Positions 1 through 12,000 of a stretch of 64,000 bases of DNA are shown in pieces. The position numbers and the translations under genes are program-made. Each line of letters opens with the position of its first letter. Position 1 is the first letter of the stretch. The notes under the pieces were generated by a model. That model was not told where the DNA came from. It worked only from the letters and a program-made list of their open reading frames with translations, and ran no database searches. The DNA comes from Clytia hemisphaerica (Eukaryota > Cnidaria > Hydrozoa > Leptothecata > Clytiidae), in assembly GCA_902728285.1 (NCBI GenBank), contig CACVBU010000854.1, forward strand, positions 1,352,059 to 1,416,058, given 5' to 3'.

Positions 1-1880
1 TGCTTAGCATTCTATTGTTCTCAAACAGTAGAGCCATTGTTTAGGTACATAAAACTGAGCCTGCATATGCTTATAAACGTTATGCTTATAAAAGAAAAAA
101 CATGTATTTGTTAATAAGAAAGCATAAACTGTTTAATGTGTCATTAATGTTACCCCTTATGCATTTGATGTGTACTCCAGATCGACTCTTTTCTTAAATA
201 TTTCCTCTACAATTACATTGACAATATTGCAACAAATTTAATTTAATTTTGATATTTAAAACAAGCATAAGCTCAAGTTGCTTCTTTGTAAGGATCTGAG
301 GTCTGCTATAGCTAAGTGAGCAAAAAATCAATAACTTTGCTTCTTGGTTGTTAAAGAAAAACAATGCATGTGCTAGGTATAGAATCAGTTATACCAATTA
401 TTCATCATTGTAGTATTTAAATTCACCCTGATAGATCATGTCACAAAAGAGATTTTCAAACTTTGTTTCATCGTGAGACAAGCAAGACGTAGTGTCACTG
501 ATTACCAAAGTCAATGACGAGGCTCCTCAGCAGATCCTCAATTCAAGCATCCAGGCATTCTTTTTAAAATTCATGCATTCATACAAATTTTCAAATAGTT
601 TCACTAAGGATCCTCGGCACTATCTTAAAGCTAGAATCTCTTTCGTATACTCTTCACTCGAGAAAATGATTGACAAATTAAAACTTTTTCATCCCTTAGG
701 GAGTTTGCGGATGCTCTGCATGGGTAGTTTTTTCAACTTGACCAGATTCTGGAACCGCACTAAGGTAAATTGCGTTTTGACTGCTTTTAACCATTTTTCT
801 ATACAGAATAATTTCCAAACTTGACTTCACTGTATTAAGTATTAGCTCGAGTATTATTATCCTGCAAACCTTATAGGTAAAGGATTGGATTACATCTCTG
901 TTAAATTTGGAAATTGAATACTCATTTAGGAGAACACAACAGTCTATTGAGTAACAAATTACTCCAGTTAGTACAACTACAAGCAAGGTAAATTATCGTA
1001 CCCTAGGTACTGTCAATGGCTCTAACTTGGGACTATCTGACAAAATATGGGACATCAATTCGGCCACCATTTCAGCGAACCTCCAAAGTCAATTAATTAA
1101 CATAACTGCCTGTAACCGCGAATCAAAGATAGCAAATACTATGATAACCCAACTCTCACCAGGCAGGCTTTCACACCACAAAAGGAACAAATCTTTGCAA
1201 CGAGAAACACTTAAATGCAATTACGTGCAGCGTCTGAAACAGATATAAAAAAGTCTGTTCTTCCGCAGAAAACTGTGAGATCTGTTATCAACACTTGGAC
1301 ATGTCAATCAATATCATGAACACTGGAAAAAAGTCTCTAGAGAAAAACAACACAAACAAAAAATGGCGTAAAGATGTGAGCAGTGTGTGTGTGATTAAAT
1401 TGTTAATTACTTCTTCAAATTATGTATATTTAAAATGCTTTAAAAATACATTTGGTTGTGATTATGGGATGGTGAAAGTCAAAGAGATTTAACAGTAGTA
1501 GCTAAGTAATACAGGCCCGATATCAACAATCCCATGTTTTGAACAATCGTTCCAAGTCATTTGACATTGACGGTAAGGCGGCAATTACAAATATCTTCGT
1601 TTTGCTTCGCCCGACCTTCGAAAATTGAGAAGAATTGGGTCGGTGAGTTGGTAAATTTGTCAGATTTATTCTGTCAATGACATTTCCTTCGTTCAAAAAT
1701 TCTATTATTGTAGATTTTGCGAGCGATTTCTAGCGCATTCGCAGCATTTTGACTTTTATCATTACATGCGCCATTTTGGGTTGGAGATCACTGTGTTCAA
1801 AGGTCATAATTTGAAACCATCCATAACATGCGGTTTTTTTTGCCTGCTTGTTGCCTGGCAGTTTCCTTCAAGAATACACT
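1..1880. other. Intergenic, no gene supported
   Basis: No reading frame here has both coding character and consistent splice sites. A segment at about 45-105 (CATATGCTTATAA followed by GTTATGCTTATAA) recurs in the same orientation at about 37543-37590, so it belongs to a dispersed repeat. A short frame on the minus strand at about 696-760 follows a possible acceptor but has no partner exons. I see nothing else that can be named. Confidence 0.5.
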
Positions 1881-1884
1881 CCAA

Positions 1885-2640
1885 CACGTGCATTTGCATA
1901 GGGTAAAATGGCGAAATGCAAAAATTGATTTTGGCAAAATTTTTTGAAAAATAACGCTACAAGATTTGACTATATCTTTTTATTCCATGAAGCAATTACT
2001 TTCAAATAAAAAATATATTGACAATGAATGGGTAAGCTTTCTAGAAATCCAAACATAAATTGCATAGCTTTTATCAAAAAATAGCACTTTAGGATCAGAA
2101 ACAGTCAAAAACCAGCTTGTTCCAATTTTCATAGAGTTACAGGAATTAATTCCTTGTTTGTTTTGATCTGAAATTTTCAGTAGAGGTGGCCAACATGGTT
2201 CCCTTGCTCGTATCAAGGCAACCGGGACAGGGGGTAAGAGAATTAAAGTTTCTAAGTAAAATCTTAATTATCACCTGAAAAGTGCCTTTTTTGTCCATTT
2301 CTTTTAAATAGATATTCCCAGTCTTATCCCTCCTTCAGTAAAGCTTCCTATACCTTGTCCTTCAGAAAGACCAATGAGATGTCACATGACTCAAATCCCG
2401 CAGTCTTATTGGACTAGAGAAAGCGAAAGTGAAATCGCGCAATTTGATTGGATGAAAAAAAGACCGTGTGAACTGGAACCGAAAATAATTCTCATTCGTA
2501 AAGAAAAGCACGTCTTTTGCTATGGATCAAAATTTTGTAAATTCTGGTTGATTTTAAGTTTTTATCTTATCTTATCTCATTTACTTTAATTAGTATAGAG
2601 GCCAACAGAAGGCGAGTTTGTTGCAGCGCGAGTTACGTCA
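1885..2640 (+). repeat. Dispersed repeat, inverted partner at 47150-48855
   Basis: This block matches, in reverse orientation, the block at 47150-48855 once the 839-bp insertion there (47656-48494) is set aside. Shared landmarks are the GGAACCATGTTG-type segment near 2190, the TCAGAAACAGTCAAAAACCAG segment near 2095, the AGAGAAAGCGAAAGTGAAATC segment near 2415 and the TTATCTTATCTCATTTACTTTAATTAG run near 2565. Open frames inside it (2374-2589 and its complement) are repeat sequence, not genes. The copies have diverged by many substitutions and small indels, so the family is old. The ends are approximate because no clean terminal repeat is seen. Confidence 0.6.
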
Positions 2641-2890
2641 TGCACTCCACTGTAGCGCATGCCCGAACGACATTTCACAATTATAAGAATATTTTATGTG
2701 CTTAATTCTATTTGACTTTCAGTGCTTCATTGAGGATGAAGAAGGAGAAAGATGAAAAATGCACTGGTTAACTTTGTTTAAATAGGTGTGTTCTATCATT
2801 GTTGAAAGTTGGAGAAATGTCTAGGGACGCAGAAACTTTTTACAGCCAATTAAAGGCACAGTCTGCTTATAATGATTGTGTTGGCAATAT
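2610..2890 (+). repeat. Dispersed repeat, inverted partner at 54870-55135
   Basis: The sequence around CAACAGAAGGCGAGTT, GCGCGAGTTACGTCATGCAC and CAGTGCTTCATTGA reappears on the opposite strand at 54870-55135. The end of this block overlaps the 1885-2640 repeat, so it may be part of the same larger element. Identity is moderate. No coding content is seen. Confidence 0.5.
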
Positions 2891-3077
2891 TTTCTAGGCA
2901 AAAAAACGGTAAAAAAAGACGCAAACGTAATTTTTTTATGAGTGAGGCTATGATTTTTTTGATTCCGGCTGCATACAGGAACTCGCCAAATGTTCCTAAC
3001 TGAAAATCTTAATGATTTTTTAATCTTTCTAATGACGAAAAAAAAACAAGACTATAATGTTATTATATAAAATACAG

Positions 3078-3190
3078 GAATGCAGCAAGGAATAAATATT
3101 AGTACCAGTAAAGATTTCAAAACGTTTATTGAAGATTGTTATCAGTTATGTTATGAGTGTGAAACAGAGCCAAAAACAAAACTAGCTACC
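3078..3190 (+). other. Orphan exon-like segment, product unknown
   Basis: A 37-codon open stretch is bounded by an acceptor-like AATACAG on the left and a donor-like GTGAGA on the right. In the open frame it would read MQQGINISTSKDFKTF and then a Cys-containing acidic stretch ending KTKLAT. The residue mix looks coding (mixed charge, two CYxLCYEC-type cysteines), but I do not recognise the family and see no partner exons. It could be one internal exon of an unseen plus-strand gene, a pseudo-exon, or chance. Low confidence. Confidence 0.22.
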
Positions 3191-4602
3191 GTGAGATTGG
3201 GCAGCGGCGGATCTGAGGGGGTTCAAATGGTTCAGCTGAACCACCCCAACCCTTTTAGTAAATAAAAAATACAAAGAAAGGGAATCAAGTGAAATCTAGT
3301 TTACTGATCGAAACTAATTTTCATCTCGATATATATATATTTTTTTTTTTACTATGTTTTAAATATTCATGAAATGAAACTGAAGTGTGTAAAGTATTTA
3401 ATATTACAAATTGTCTTATTTTTTCTTCAAACTTTTCTTCAAACCATTTATTTGCTCTTTTACCCATGGCTATCTCAAAAACATTTGCTGCAAGAACCAT
3501 GAATATATAAAAGAATATACACAAACAAGCAGTTTTGAGCATGATCTGGGGGTGTCTGTTTTATCAAAATAAAAGCTCAAACCAAAGAAATATTCCGTTA
3601 ATTATGACAATTTTGTGTGATAAGATTGAAAAGAAGAAACTAGATGTGCGCAATTGCAGTTAGGGAATTTCTCAATGTATATATGAATATCACCACAAAC
3701 GATTATTACACGTTCAGCCTCTGGCTGTTCAAGCTGGGCAAAAAAAAAAGGCCTACCGCCCCACCCTCCTTTCAGCGCATGTTAACCCGCTGAGGCCTAT
3801 GTTTGGGGTTCATAGGTAATGGGAACTGCAGGCGTGTGCAGATGCTTATTAACGTCACCCATGTTGAATGGAAAAAAGGTGACACTGCCCAAACAGGGCG
3901 GGTGCAAAATTTACGCCAAAAAGGTTAGTACAGAAAAAAAAAATTTGAAAAGAGATTTTTGAGCCCCCTCAGACAGTTACATCAAAATGCCTCGAAAATG
4001 TCAATATGAAAATTAAGTAATCAGAGAACGTATGTCTCGCTCATTATAAAAAGGCCAAGACAAACTTTCAATAATTGGATTGTAACATCGAGTTAAGTCT
4101 CTTTTGTTAAGTCACCAGGGGGTAAATAAGACAGACCTTGATACATTTATCGTTCGTTTCAACTTGACGATTCGTTTAAAACTTCTAAATATTTGGGGTA
4201 GGTATATAAAATATGTACAAAGAAATTCATACTTTTCCAACCCGGCGAATCTTTAAAAAAGAAGCGAACAATAAAATATAATTACCCTTTCCAAATAAAC
4301 CTCTTCGGTGGCGAGCGTAGTCTACTCTGACGTAATTGTAAAATTTATGTGATGGGAGTTTGACATAGTAATGTAATGTTGTTTGGGGAATTATGAAGTT
4401 CTCTGGAATTTCGATTGCATTTATTCAGGTTGATTTTTTATGACTTTTACTTTTTCTAACAAGTTTGATTACTCTGTTCTCACACTTATGTCTTTTTTTT
4501 TTGCGTCCTTTTCCGTGATTACTTTTATTTATATTTTTAAAGACAGGTAAGAAGGCATATTGATGTAACTGTCAGAAAAATCCCAGATCCGCCTCTGTTG
4601 GG
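3191..4602. other. Intergenic, no feature seen
   Basis: AT-rich sequence with short homopolymer runs. No supported exon, inverted repeat or RNA gene was found. The short minus-strand frame at 3321-3542 lacks splice or family support. Confidence 0.45.
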
Positions 4603-4810
4603 TACCGTAAGTTGGCCTAATGTCCACATCCCTCTTCTAATTTCGACATCCTTCTTTAGAGATAGCAATAATAATAGGAAGGTCTGAATCACTGATGGAC
4701 TCCTCAACTGATTGCTTAGCAAAAAAAATAAGTTTCAATCAGCGATTCCGACCTTCCTATCATTCATATCTTTAAATAAGGATGTCAAAATTAGAAGAAG
4801 GATGTCGATA
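4603..4810. mobile_element. MITE, TACCGTAAGTTGG family, copy A (right end truncated)
   Basis: The left end TACCGTAAGTTGGCCTAATG is the terminal inverted repeat seen complete at 50865-51106 and 53403-53632. Here the right terminal repeat stops near GGATGTCGATATC, so the last 20-odd bases are lost or diverged. The interior folds back: TAGGAAGGTCTGAATCACTGA on the left pairs with the TCAGCGATTCCGACCTTCCTA region. The full copies are bounded by TA, as in Tc1/mariner-type elements. Confidence 0.75.
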
Positions 4811-5667
4811 TCTTTTTTCTTTAATGAATCAACAAGCCATCAACATCGATAAATTCCACACATTTCCTCAGAAACTTTTAAAATCATCTGCCATTATGAC
4901 TTTCTTGAAGCCGTTCCGAAATGAACCAATCGGGTTATGTATCGGAATTCCTATGGGAGTTCTTTTCCGAAATTTGTAAAATAGCTAAGTTGGCCAAAAA
5001 ACTTTTCCCGGGGGTTTGAGGAAAAACAGAACTGATATCATTTGTTTTTTATTTAACCAGATATTAAAATTTTTCGGGCTCATAAATACTTAAATAAATA
5101 AGTTAATAATATTCAATATACTATTTGTATCTCTTAGAAAATAAACACTTACAGAACGACATTGTTTATCATTTGGAATACCCCCTTATTTGGACCATTC
5201 TATTGTGGGCGCAAAATAGGGCGGAAACTAAGTAACACCCTCAGTGCAAGATTGCCGCCTCGTCTTTTCGCCCGCGCGAGAAAGGGAGCTAATCATTTTT
5301 TTTCTCGCGCGCTCGAGGGAAAAAGGAAAGTGATCGATATACTTTGAAGGAAAAACGTCAGAAACAAATCCAAAGACCAAAATATGTATTTTGTTGTTGA
5401 GAATCGATCCTGTGAAGATGGAAAAATTTTTGCTTTGTGTTTTTTTCGGAACGCTGAAAAACTCTAATTTCGATCTTCCTTTAAGGTAAAGAGGTTGCGA
5501 GATTTGGGTTAGCGAGGCAAAAATTGCTAAAAAGCTGGTAAAATCGTAATCCTCAAAAATCGAAGTTCCAGCCTCACTGGACATGTGCTGGTGATTGTGT
5601 GACTTTTTCTTAACTTTAAATTAACTCTGAAGTATTTTTTTTTCAATTTTGGACTGCTTTACCAAAG
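4811..5667. other. Intergenic, weak open frames only
   Basis: A 118-codon minus-strand frame (5228-5584) starts MSSEAGTSIFEDYDF and ends in an Arg-rich stretch. It has no recognisable domain, and the opposite strand is open for 61 codons across the same GC-richer patch (5240-5320). I cannot support it as a gene. Confidence 0.4.
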
Positions 5668-5974
5668 GGCCATTCCAGAAAATTTTTGTTAACCCCCGTC
5701 GGACGACGTGCATTTTGAAATTTTTTCTAGCCTCGGAAATAATTTTTCTTTTCCAGTGGTGGTCGGAAATTCCGATAAAAATCCATGTACTTTTACAAAA
5801 CGCATCGGAAATTCCACTTTTTTTTGCCTTTTTTAATTCAATTGCATTGGAAATTCATACATTTTCTTCTCTTGCCTCGGAAATTTCAAATTTTGGTGAA
5901 AACTTTTGCCCTTGGTTTGGAAATCCTGTGTCGTCCGCCCCCCCCTGATTACAGACAAATATTCTGGAATGGCC
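5668..5974. mobile_element. MITE with GGCCATTCCAG ends and 5-bp TSD
   Basis: The ends GGCCATTCCAGAA and TTCTGGAATGGCC are inverted repeats. The 5-bp CAAAG is present immediately outside both ends (5663-5667 and 5975-5979), a clean target-site duplication. The 307-bp interior repeats a CTCGGAAATT-like motif several times and is non-coding. A much larger element with the same terminal repeat lies at 50836-52355. Confidence 0.8.
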
Positions 5975-6040
5975 CAAAGCAAAGCTAGCTAATTTTACAG
6001 CTCAAAGTGGTATAGAAAAATATACATCAAAAGCATGGCA

Positions 6041-6290
6041 TACCCTAAAGTAGGGTTACTTGCATCAGTGGAGGGAAATCTTGCATAACCATCAAATGAC
6101 TGACCACTCAAAGCAGCAAAATTTCAAAACAAATCAACTATGCTGCTCCGCTCGCAGCTCTACTACCGCCATACTACTCTACCATATTTGTTTTGATTTA
6201 ACTTTGTATTCTAATGACCAGCCAGGTCATTCATTTGAGGGCTATGTATGTTAGCCTCCACTGATGCAAGTTACACCAGATCTCACGGTA
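6041..6290. mobile_element. MITE, ACTTGCATCAGTGGAGG family, copy 1
   Basis: Imperfect terminal inverted repeats of about 33 bp contain ACTTGCATCAGTGGAGG on the left and its complement on the right. The element starts and ends with TA (TACC...GGTA). A second copy is at 32128-32340; both share the interior CAAAGCAGCAAAATTTCAAAAC and the motif GACCAGCCAGGTCATTCATTT. Non-coding. Confidence 0.8.
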
Positions 6291-7286
6291 GCTTGCATAG
6301 CAAAGTGAAACAAAATATCTTTAAAAATAATTTACCCCAGCACCCAGCAAATTTATTCAGTTTGTAAATCTACATCAAACTGTTTAAAGTAAACAAGTTT
6401 AACCTTTTTCCTTCAAGCATTTAAAAATTCTTAGATTTGCTAGGTGAATAGTGATGTGTAAATTAGCAGGTAAACATTCAAATAAATAAAAATCAATGAG
6501 AAAAATAAAATTATGGTTACATTTTTTTGTTATCACCGCAGCTTTCGCACGCCATTTTGTTTACTTTCCAAGACCCACATCGAGAATACTGCTTTCTGAC
6601 TGGTCAATCTATTTGACCTGCACCTGCGTCATAACAAGAAAATAAATCTACTGAATAGTGCCATGGTAACGTGAAAACAAATCTAGGAGAAGGGTTGTCA
6701 GGCCATGTCCGCCCCGACCCGCCCCTGGCGTAGAAATTTGACTACAGAACATAAAATGTTTATGGGACTAAAAAAGAGAAAACCAAGGAAAATTTTGTGA
6801 ATTTTACGACCCTTAGCGGGACTAATTAGACCAATTTTGACCAAATTTCGATCATTCAGGGGTAAAAAGTTGAAATTTTCCTATTTTTCAGAACCTTAGT
6901 TGGACTGAAATTTGATTTTCTGATTTTTCCGACCCTTAGCGGGACTTTGGAACTCCAAAAAAGGTACCCTTAAGGGCGGCACATACCGTACCCTCCATTT
7001 GCCTAAGTACTCCCCCCCCCCGGGAGTCCAGTGAAGTATATTACCATACCATACCAGTCTAGCAGCAATAAGCCTTAGAGTTTAGAGTAAGTAGTAGTAT
7101 AGACCCCAGGCAATAATAATCACGAAGTGGACTTGGCCCGAAGGAGGTGTTCCACCATGAATTGTTCCATTCACCAGCCGCACGTCCCCGTACATCTTTT
7201 CGCCAAAGTAACCACCCCGAACCACCCCCCCCCCACTAGCTTCTGAGGACTTGGTCGACACCTGCGGTAGCGATCATTTGGCAATT
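6291..7286. other. Intergenic, low-complexity patches
   Basis: No gene is supported. The stretch 6700-7020 carries repeats of a (GA)CCCTTAGCGGGACT-like motif (near 6810 and 6930) and short poly-C runs, resembling decayed repeat sequence. No boundaries could be set. Confidence 0.4.
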
Positions 7287-7538
7287 CACTCTTCTCGAGA
7301 TGCATAAATTTATTGTTGTCCTCGTTTTCAAACAGATTTCATTGCTATAAAATTATACATTTAAACCAATTTAAATTCCCAAAAGGCAAACATTAACTCT
7401 AAAACAAAAGTACTTGAAATTCAAAATGTCTCATGAGGTGTGAACAACACAATTATCATTGTGAATATGTAATTTTATAGCAATGAAATCTGTTAGAGAA
7501 TGAGGACAACAATAAATTTATGCATCTCGAGAAGAGTG
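7287..7538. mobile_element. Perfect-armed inverted repeat element
   Basis: The left arm begins CACTCTTCTCGAGATGCATA and continues through a TTTATTGTTGTCCTC run. The right arm is its near-perfect complement ending GAAGAGTG. A second pair of inner arms (TTTCATTGCTATAAAATTA and its complement) continues the fold-back, leaving only a small central loop. Arms this well matched suggest a young MITE. A target-site duplication is not clear. Confidence 0.7.
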
Positions 7539-8090
7539 TATTGATCTGGTTATATTTTTCTAGGTTGGCTTTCTAATAATCGCAATGAAGAAATACACCG
7601 ACACTTATGCAAGAAGCAATTTGGATGTGAAAGAACTGAAAGTGTTGTTACTTTTAAGACATAGGGTTGTCGGTAGTGACAAAACTTCAAATAATGAAAC
7701 TTTATTCAAAGTGGATATATATATAAATTATGAAATTTTCTCCTTTCCCTATTGTACAAAACTTGATCAATTTGTAATGAAAAGCCATTCAAATAGTTTC
7801 AATTGATGAAAGTAGCGAGGGAATTAATCCTGATTTTAAAGCACCGAGTTTTCTCAACTGCGGGGTTTATATTGTGTTACCCTCAGTCTTTCCAGAACAG
7901 AAACCCTAATTTCGCCCCCCCCCCCTTGTCTACGCTACTGTTAGGAGTGCCATAGTTAGTTTTACCACCCACCACGGTAGCACACATAGCTGGGACTACC
8001 CGATCATGTATAGTATTCAATTGACATTGGTAGCACACAGAATATTAGTCAAAAACACGTCTGCCAGAGTCTGACAAAAAATCGTAGAAT
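7539..8090. other. Intergenic, no gene supported
   Basis: A 73-codon plus frame at 7585-7806 has no recognisable features. A C11 homopolymer occurs near 7915. Nothing else is seen. Confidence 0.4.
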
Positions 8091-8331
8091 GGGCTCTTCC
8101 AGAAAAAACCCGTCCATGGGGGGGGGGGGTGGAGGATATTTTTTTTCATGAATTACCCCTGGACATTTTGATTTTTAACCCCCCTGGACACGGGTTATAC
8201 CCCTGGACAAACAGCAAATCAACCCCCATGGACACAAAAAATTACCCCTGGCAATTTTTTGGTATTTTTTCAGTACCCCTGGACAATTCATCCTCCACCC
8301 CCCCATGAACGGATTTTTTCTGGAAGAGCCC
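8091..8331. mobile_element. MITE with GGGCTCTTCCAG ends
   Basis: The ends GGGCTCTTCCAGAAAAAA and TTTTTTCTGGAAGAGCCC are inverted repeats. The interior repeats the phrase ACCCCTGGACA five or six times and carries long G and C runs. The ends resemble the GGCCATTCCAG family at 5668 (shared TTCCAG core), so they may be related lineages. No target-site duplication could be resolved. Confidence 0.75.
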
Positions 8332-9007
8332 CATTATCCCAAGTTTGGCGTTAAATTGATTTGAATTCCAATTCGATTTTCCATCGGTTGTCTGGTCACC
8401 TCGACAAATCGAATGAGATATCAGTCAGAGGAATATTTGGGAAAGGGACAAGCTGTCGAAAGGAAACCGCGTAACAGGAAAAAATAATAAAGAAGAAATT
8501 TTAACGAAGCAAGCAAGAGTCTTTTTCCCGTTTCTCTCTCTTTACGGAAAAATTACAATCGAAATAAAAAATCTATTTGGTTTGACGTTTGACAAAACCT
8601 TAGGGCAAAAAAATTATTTACAGGGGAGCCTAAATAAATCTTTTTGTCAATAGTTATAGATAAAGGAGACTTTTTCTTTTGATGGAAACTGGTATTCCAT
8701 TTGAAGATGCTAGCGTATAATAAATCAACCAATCTCAATAAACGAATCTATCTAAAAAAATACTAGAAAATAATATATAAAAAAAACCTTTCGGCTCAGA
8801 GATGAATTCTGGGATAGATATTTCCATGACAACCTAATCCAGAGAGATATTGGTTAAAAAGCAACCGATAAGTGGCGCAATCATAAGCCAACCAGCGCAA
8901 GTTCTAGACGCCAGATCATTTAAGGGTGGGGATTGTAATATATCTGAAACCTATGGAAAGGGCACAATGACAGCTATATGATTGACGCTTGAAGTATATA
9001 ATATATT
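8332..9007. other. 3' flank of ZC3H14, no gene
   Basis: Sequence beyond the poly(A) signal of the minus-strand gene. I see no supported exon or inverted repeat. The frame at 8553-8738 (minus) has no coding features. Confidence 0.4.
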
Positions 9008-9013
9008 TTTATT
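9008..9013 (-). promoter_or_regulatory. Poly(A) signal AATAAA of the ZC3H14 gene
   Basis: Reading the minus strand, AATAAA lies about 55 nt after the TGA at 9067-9069. That position fits cleavage after the proposed last exon and supports 9067-9172 being the real terminal exon rather than a decoy. Confidence 0.55.
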
Positions 9014-9066
9014 TTGTGTTTTTAGAAAGTTATCGTTAACTTTCGTTGCTTAGTAATTCGTGTTTT

Positions 9067-12000
9067 TCAGCTTTGGGAGGGGGTGGGCGTCGAAGTGGGC
9101 GTTGTACTTGTCACAACGATAGTGACAGGATTCGATTGAACACCATTATCCGCTACTGCAAAGCGACGGTCACTGAGAAGAAAAAAAGAAGACAAAAATG
9201 AATTAATTCCAATAGAGCCGACATAAAACCATTTAAGGGCTCTCTGAACAAAATTGTACAATCTTGTACAAAAATATAGGTTTCTGCCTGATGTAACCAA
9301 ACTATGACATGTTATACATTTTCTATTAGGGAACTTATTTTGGCGGGAACTAATTTTGGCGGATTTCGAATTTAGACGAAATTCCTCAAAGTTAAATATT
9401 TTGCTCACTCGCCAAAATAAGTTCCCGCCAAAATTAAAATTTTTGTTTCCTTGCCTAAATAACCCCTGAAATTCATCAAAATTGCTCAAAATAAGGCAAA
9501 ATAGAACAGATTTACGCTGTCATTCGCCAAAATTAGCTCCCGCCAAAATTAAACTAGTACATAGCTTACACTAACATGCCACCGCAGCAATATAATATTT
9601 AAAGAATTCTATAATAAATTGTATAATCATAACAATGTCAATTGCAAGATTATAAGAAATGCATGGGGACAAAAAAATAGTAAGTAACTACACGTTTGGT
9701 TAAACGAAGAAATAAAAGATTTTCTTTTTTCCTGAAAATAATAACAATAACACTCCATCTAAATAAATAAAAACGATGGCCTAGTTATAATTAAGGTTTC
9801 GACGAAGACATGAAAAAATCTAATTAAAAAGAAATGACTCTTATGTTTTGCAAGCTAAAGTTTATTCCACTTAAATTGGCATTCATTTTTGCTATCATGT
9901 GGAAACCATATCAGAGTAATTAGACTACTCGAGTACCTAATAAACGTACAGTAGCGAATAAACGTACAGGGTCGAAAATGGAGGCATGCAAACCTAATTG
10001 AAGGATCTTTTTAATGAGGTTAGGGGGTAAATATTGGGTAATTTGCTTTCTTTTGACGAGTAGAACAAACCTCAAAAGTCAAAGATGGATATTTATCATT
10101 AGAAACAAAAGTAGGCACTTGAAATTGAGGAAAATTTTTGTTAGAATTAATAAACGTACATGTACGTTTATTAGATACCCGAGAGTATCTTCCTTGAGAG
10201 TGGTTTGTACATGGTAGCAAAACAAACTTCCAATTTACATGGAATAGATTTTAAATGTAAGACGGGTTCAAGAAACGAGCTTGTCGGAACAGGTTGACGA
10301 GATAAAGCTTTTAATGCTTTAAAGATTGAAACATAAAAAATAATCAGGAATAATTAATTGATTTGATTATTGATTGATTTAATTACTGATTGATTGATTG
10401 ATTGATTCTCTATTGCTACTTTGCCTAATAAACAATAGTCAAGAGGATACTGCGGATAAAATTTATCAAAAAGTTCTGCGCCATCTTAAATAGGGCGAAA
10501 TAGAAACCAATCCTAGCTAAGGCCCGGACTCCACTCGCCTACGCTTTGATTGTACTTCTCAAGCAAAATCTTTTATGTTGTTGGTCAAAAGAAAAATAAA
10601 GATATGCCATTGTGGTCCATTCAGACGTACAGTCGAGAAAAGTTGAAATGCGCCTAATTTTTTTTAAAGTGCATAGTACTTTTTCATGATGCAATCTTTT
10701 CTCCAAACTAAAAGCTGATTGAATCCATTAAGATGATCGCAGCGCAGACAATGAAGAGACGTGCCTTCAGGAAGCTAGACTTTTTGAGTTTATAGCTATA
10801 TACTTTCACTTTATGGTGTTTCTGTATGACTGTCTGTGTGCCTAGTCTAACCACCGTTAAATGCCTTCGGGAAGGTCCCTCCTAACTTGGAAAGCCAGAA
10901 TTGGAGCTATTTCACCAAACTACTGGAGCGCAAGTTATTACGTAGGCTATCACAACTGAAAAAGTTGAATGTATGCGCCTATACAAACTTTTTTCAGGTT
11001 TTCCAAATAGATTTACCACACTGAACAAACAGTGAAAACACTCTAAGTGAGGTAAATCTATTTTGAAGACCAAAAAAAAGTTTGTTTACATCGATTCACA
11101 TTCAATTTTGGATTCATATGCTACATTCTACTTTTTTGTACTTTGCCGGTATCTTGTTTTACCGTTTCTGTATGACTGTCTGTGTGCCTAGTCTAACCAC
11201 CGTTAAATGCCTTCGGGAAGGTCCCTCCTAACTTGGAAAGCCAGAATTGGAGCTATTTCACCAAACTACTGGAGCGCAAGTTATTACGTAGGCTATCACA
11301 ACTGAAAAAGTTGAATGTATGCGCCTATACAAACTTTTTCAGGTTTTCCAAATAGATTTACCACACTGAACAAACAGTGAAAACACTCTAAGTGAGGTAA
11401 ATCTATTTTGAAGACCAAAAAAAAAGTTTGTTTACATCGATTCACATTCAATTTTGGATTCATATGCTACATTCTACTTTTTTGTACTTTGCCGGTATCT
11501 TGTTTTACCGTTTCTGTATGACTGTCTGTGTGCCTAGTCTAACCACCGTTAAATGCCTTCGGGAAGGTCCCTCCTAACTTGGAAAGCTAGAATTGGAGCT
11601 ATTTCACCAAACTACTGGAGCGCAAGTTATTACGTAGGCTATCACAACTGAAAAAGTTGAATGTATGCGCCTATACAAACTTTTTTCAGGTTTTCCAAAT
11701 AGATTTACCACACTGAACAAACAGTGAAAACACTCTAAGTGAGGTAAATCTATTTTGAAGACCAAAAAAAAAGTTTGTTTACATCGATTCACATTCAATT
11801 TTGGATTCATATGCTACATTCTACTTTTTTGTACTTTGCCGGTATCTTGTTTTACCGAGTTAAGAAAGATATTCCCGAGTTACGACCATATAATGGTCTT
11901 TAAAGCTTAAGAAGCTCTATAAACAATAAAGGTAGTTATTAATAAAATAACAGACAATATAAATTACAGTTTGATAAGTTTGAACAAAAATATCAACAAA

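Noticed and set aside
1027..1248. 73-codon plus frame at 1 kb
   Set aside because: It opens with TTG rather than ATG, has no consistent splice sites and no recognisable domain.
5228..5584. 118-codon minus-strand frame starting MSSEAGTSIF
   Set aside because: No family resemblance, no splice partners, and both strands are open across the GC-rich patch.
7900..8130. Poly-C and poly-G runs as possible assembly gaps or functional quadruplex sites
   Set aside because: They lie in MITE-like or decayed repeat sequence; lengths of such runs are unreliable and no further signal supports a function.
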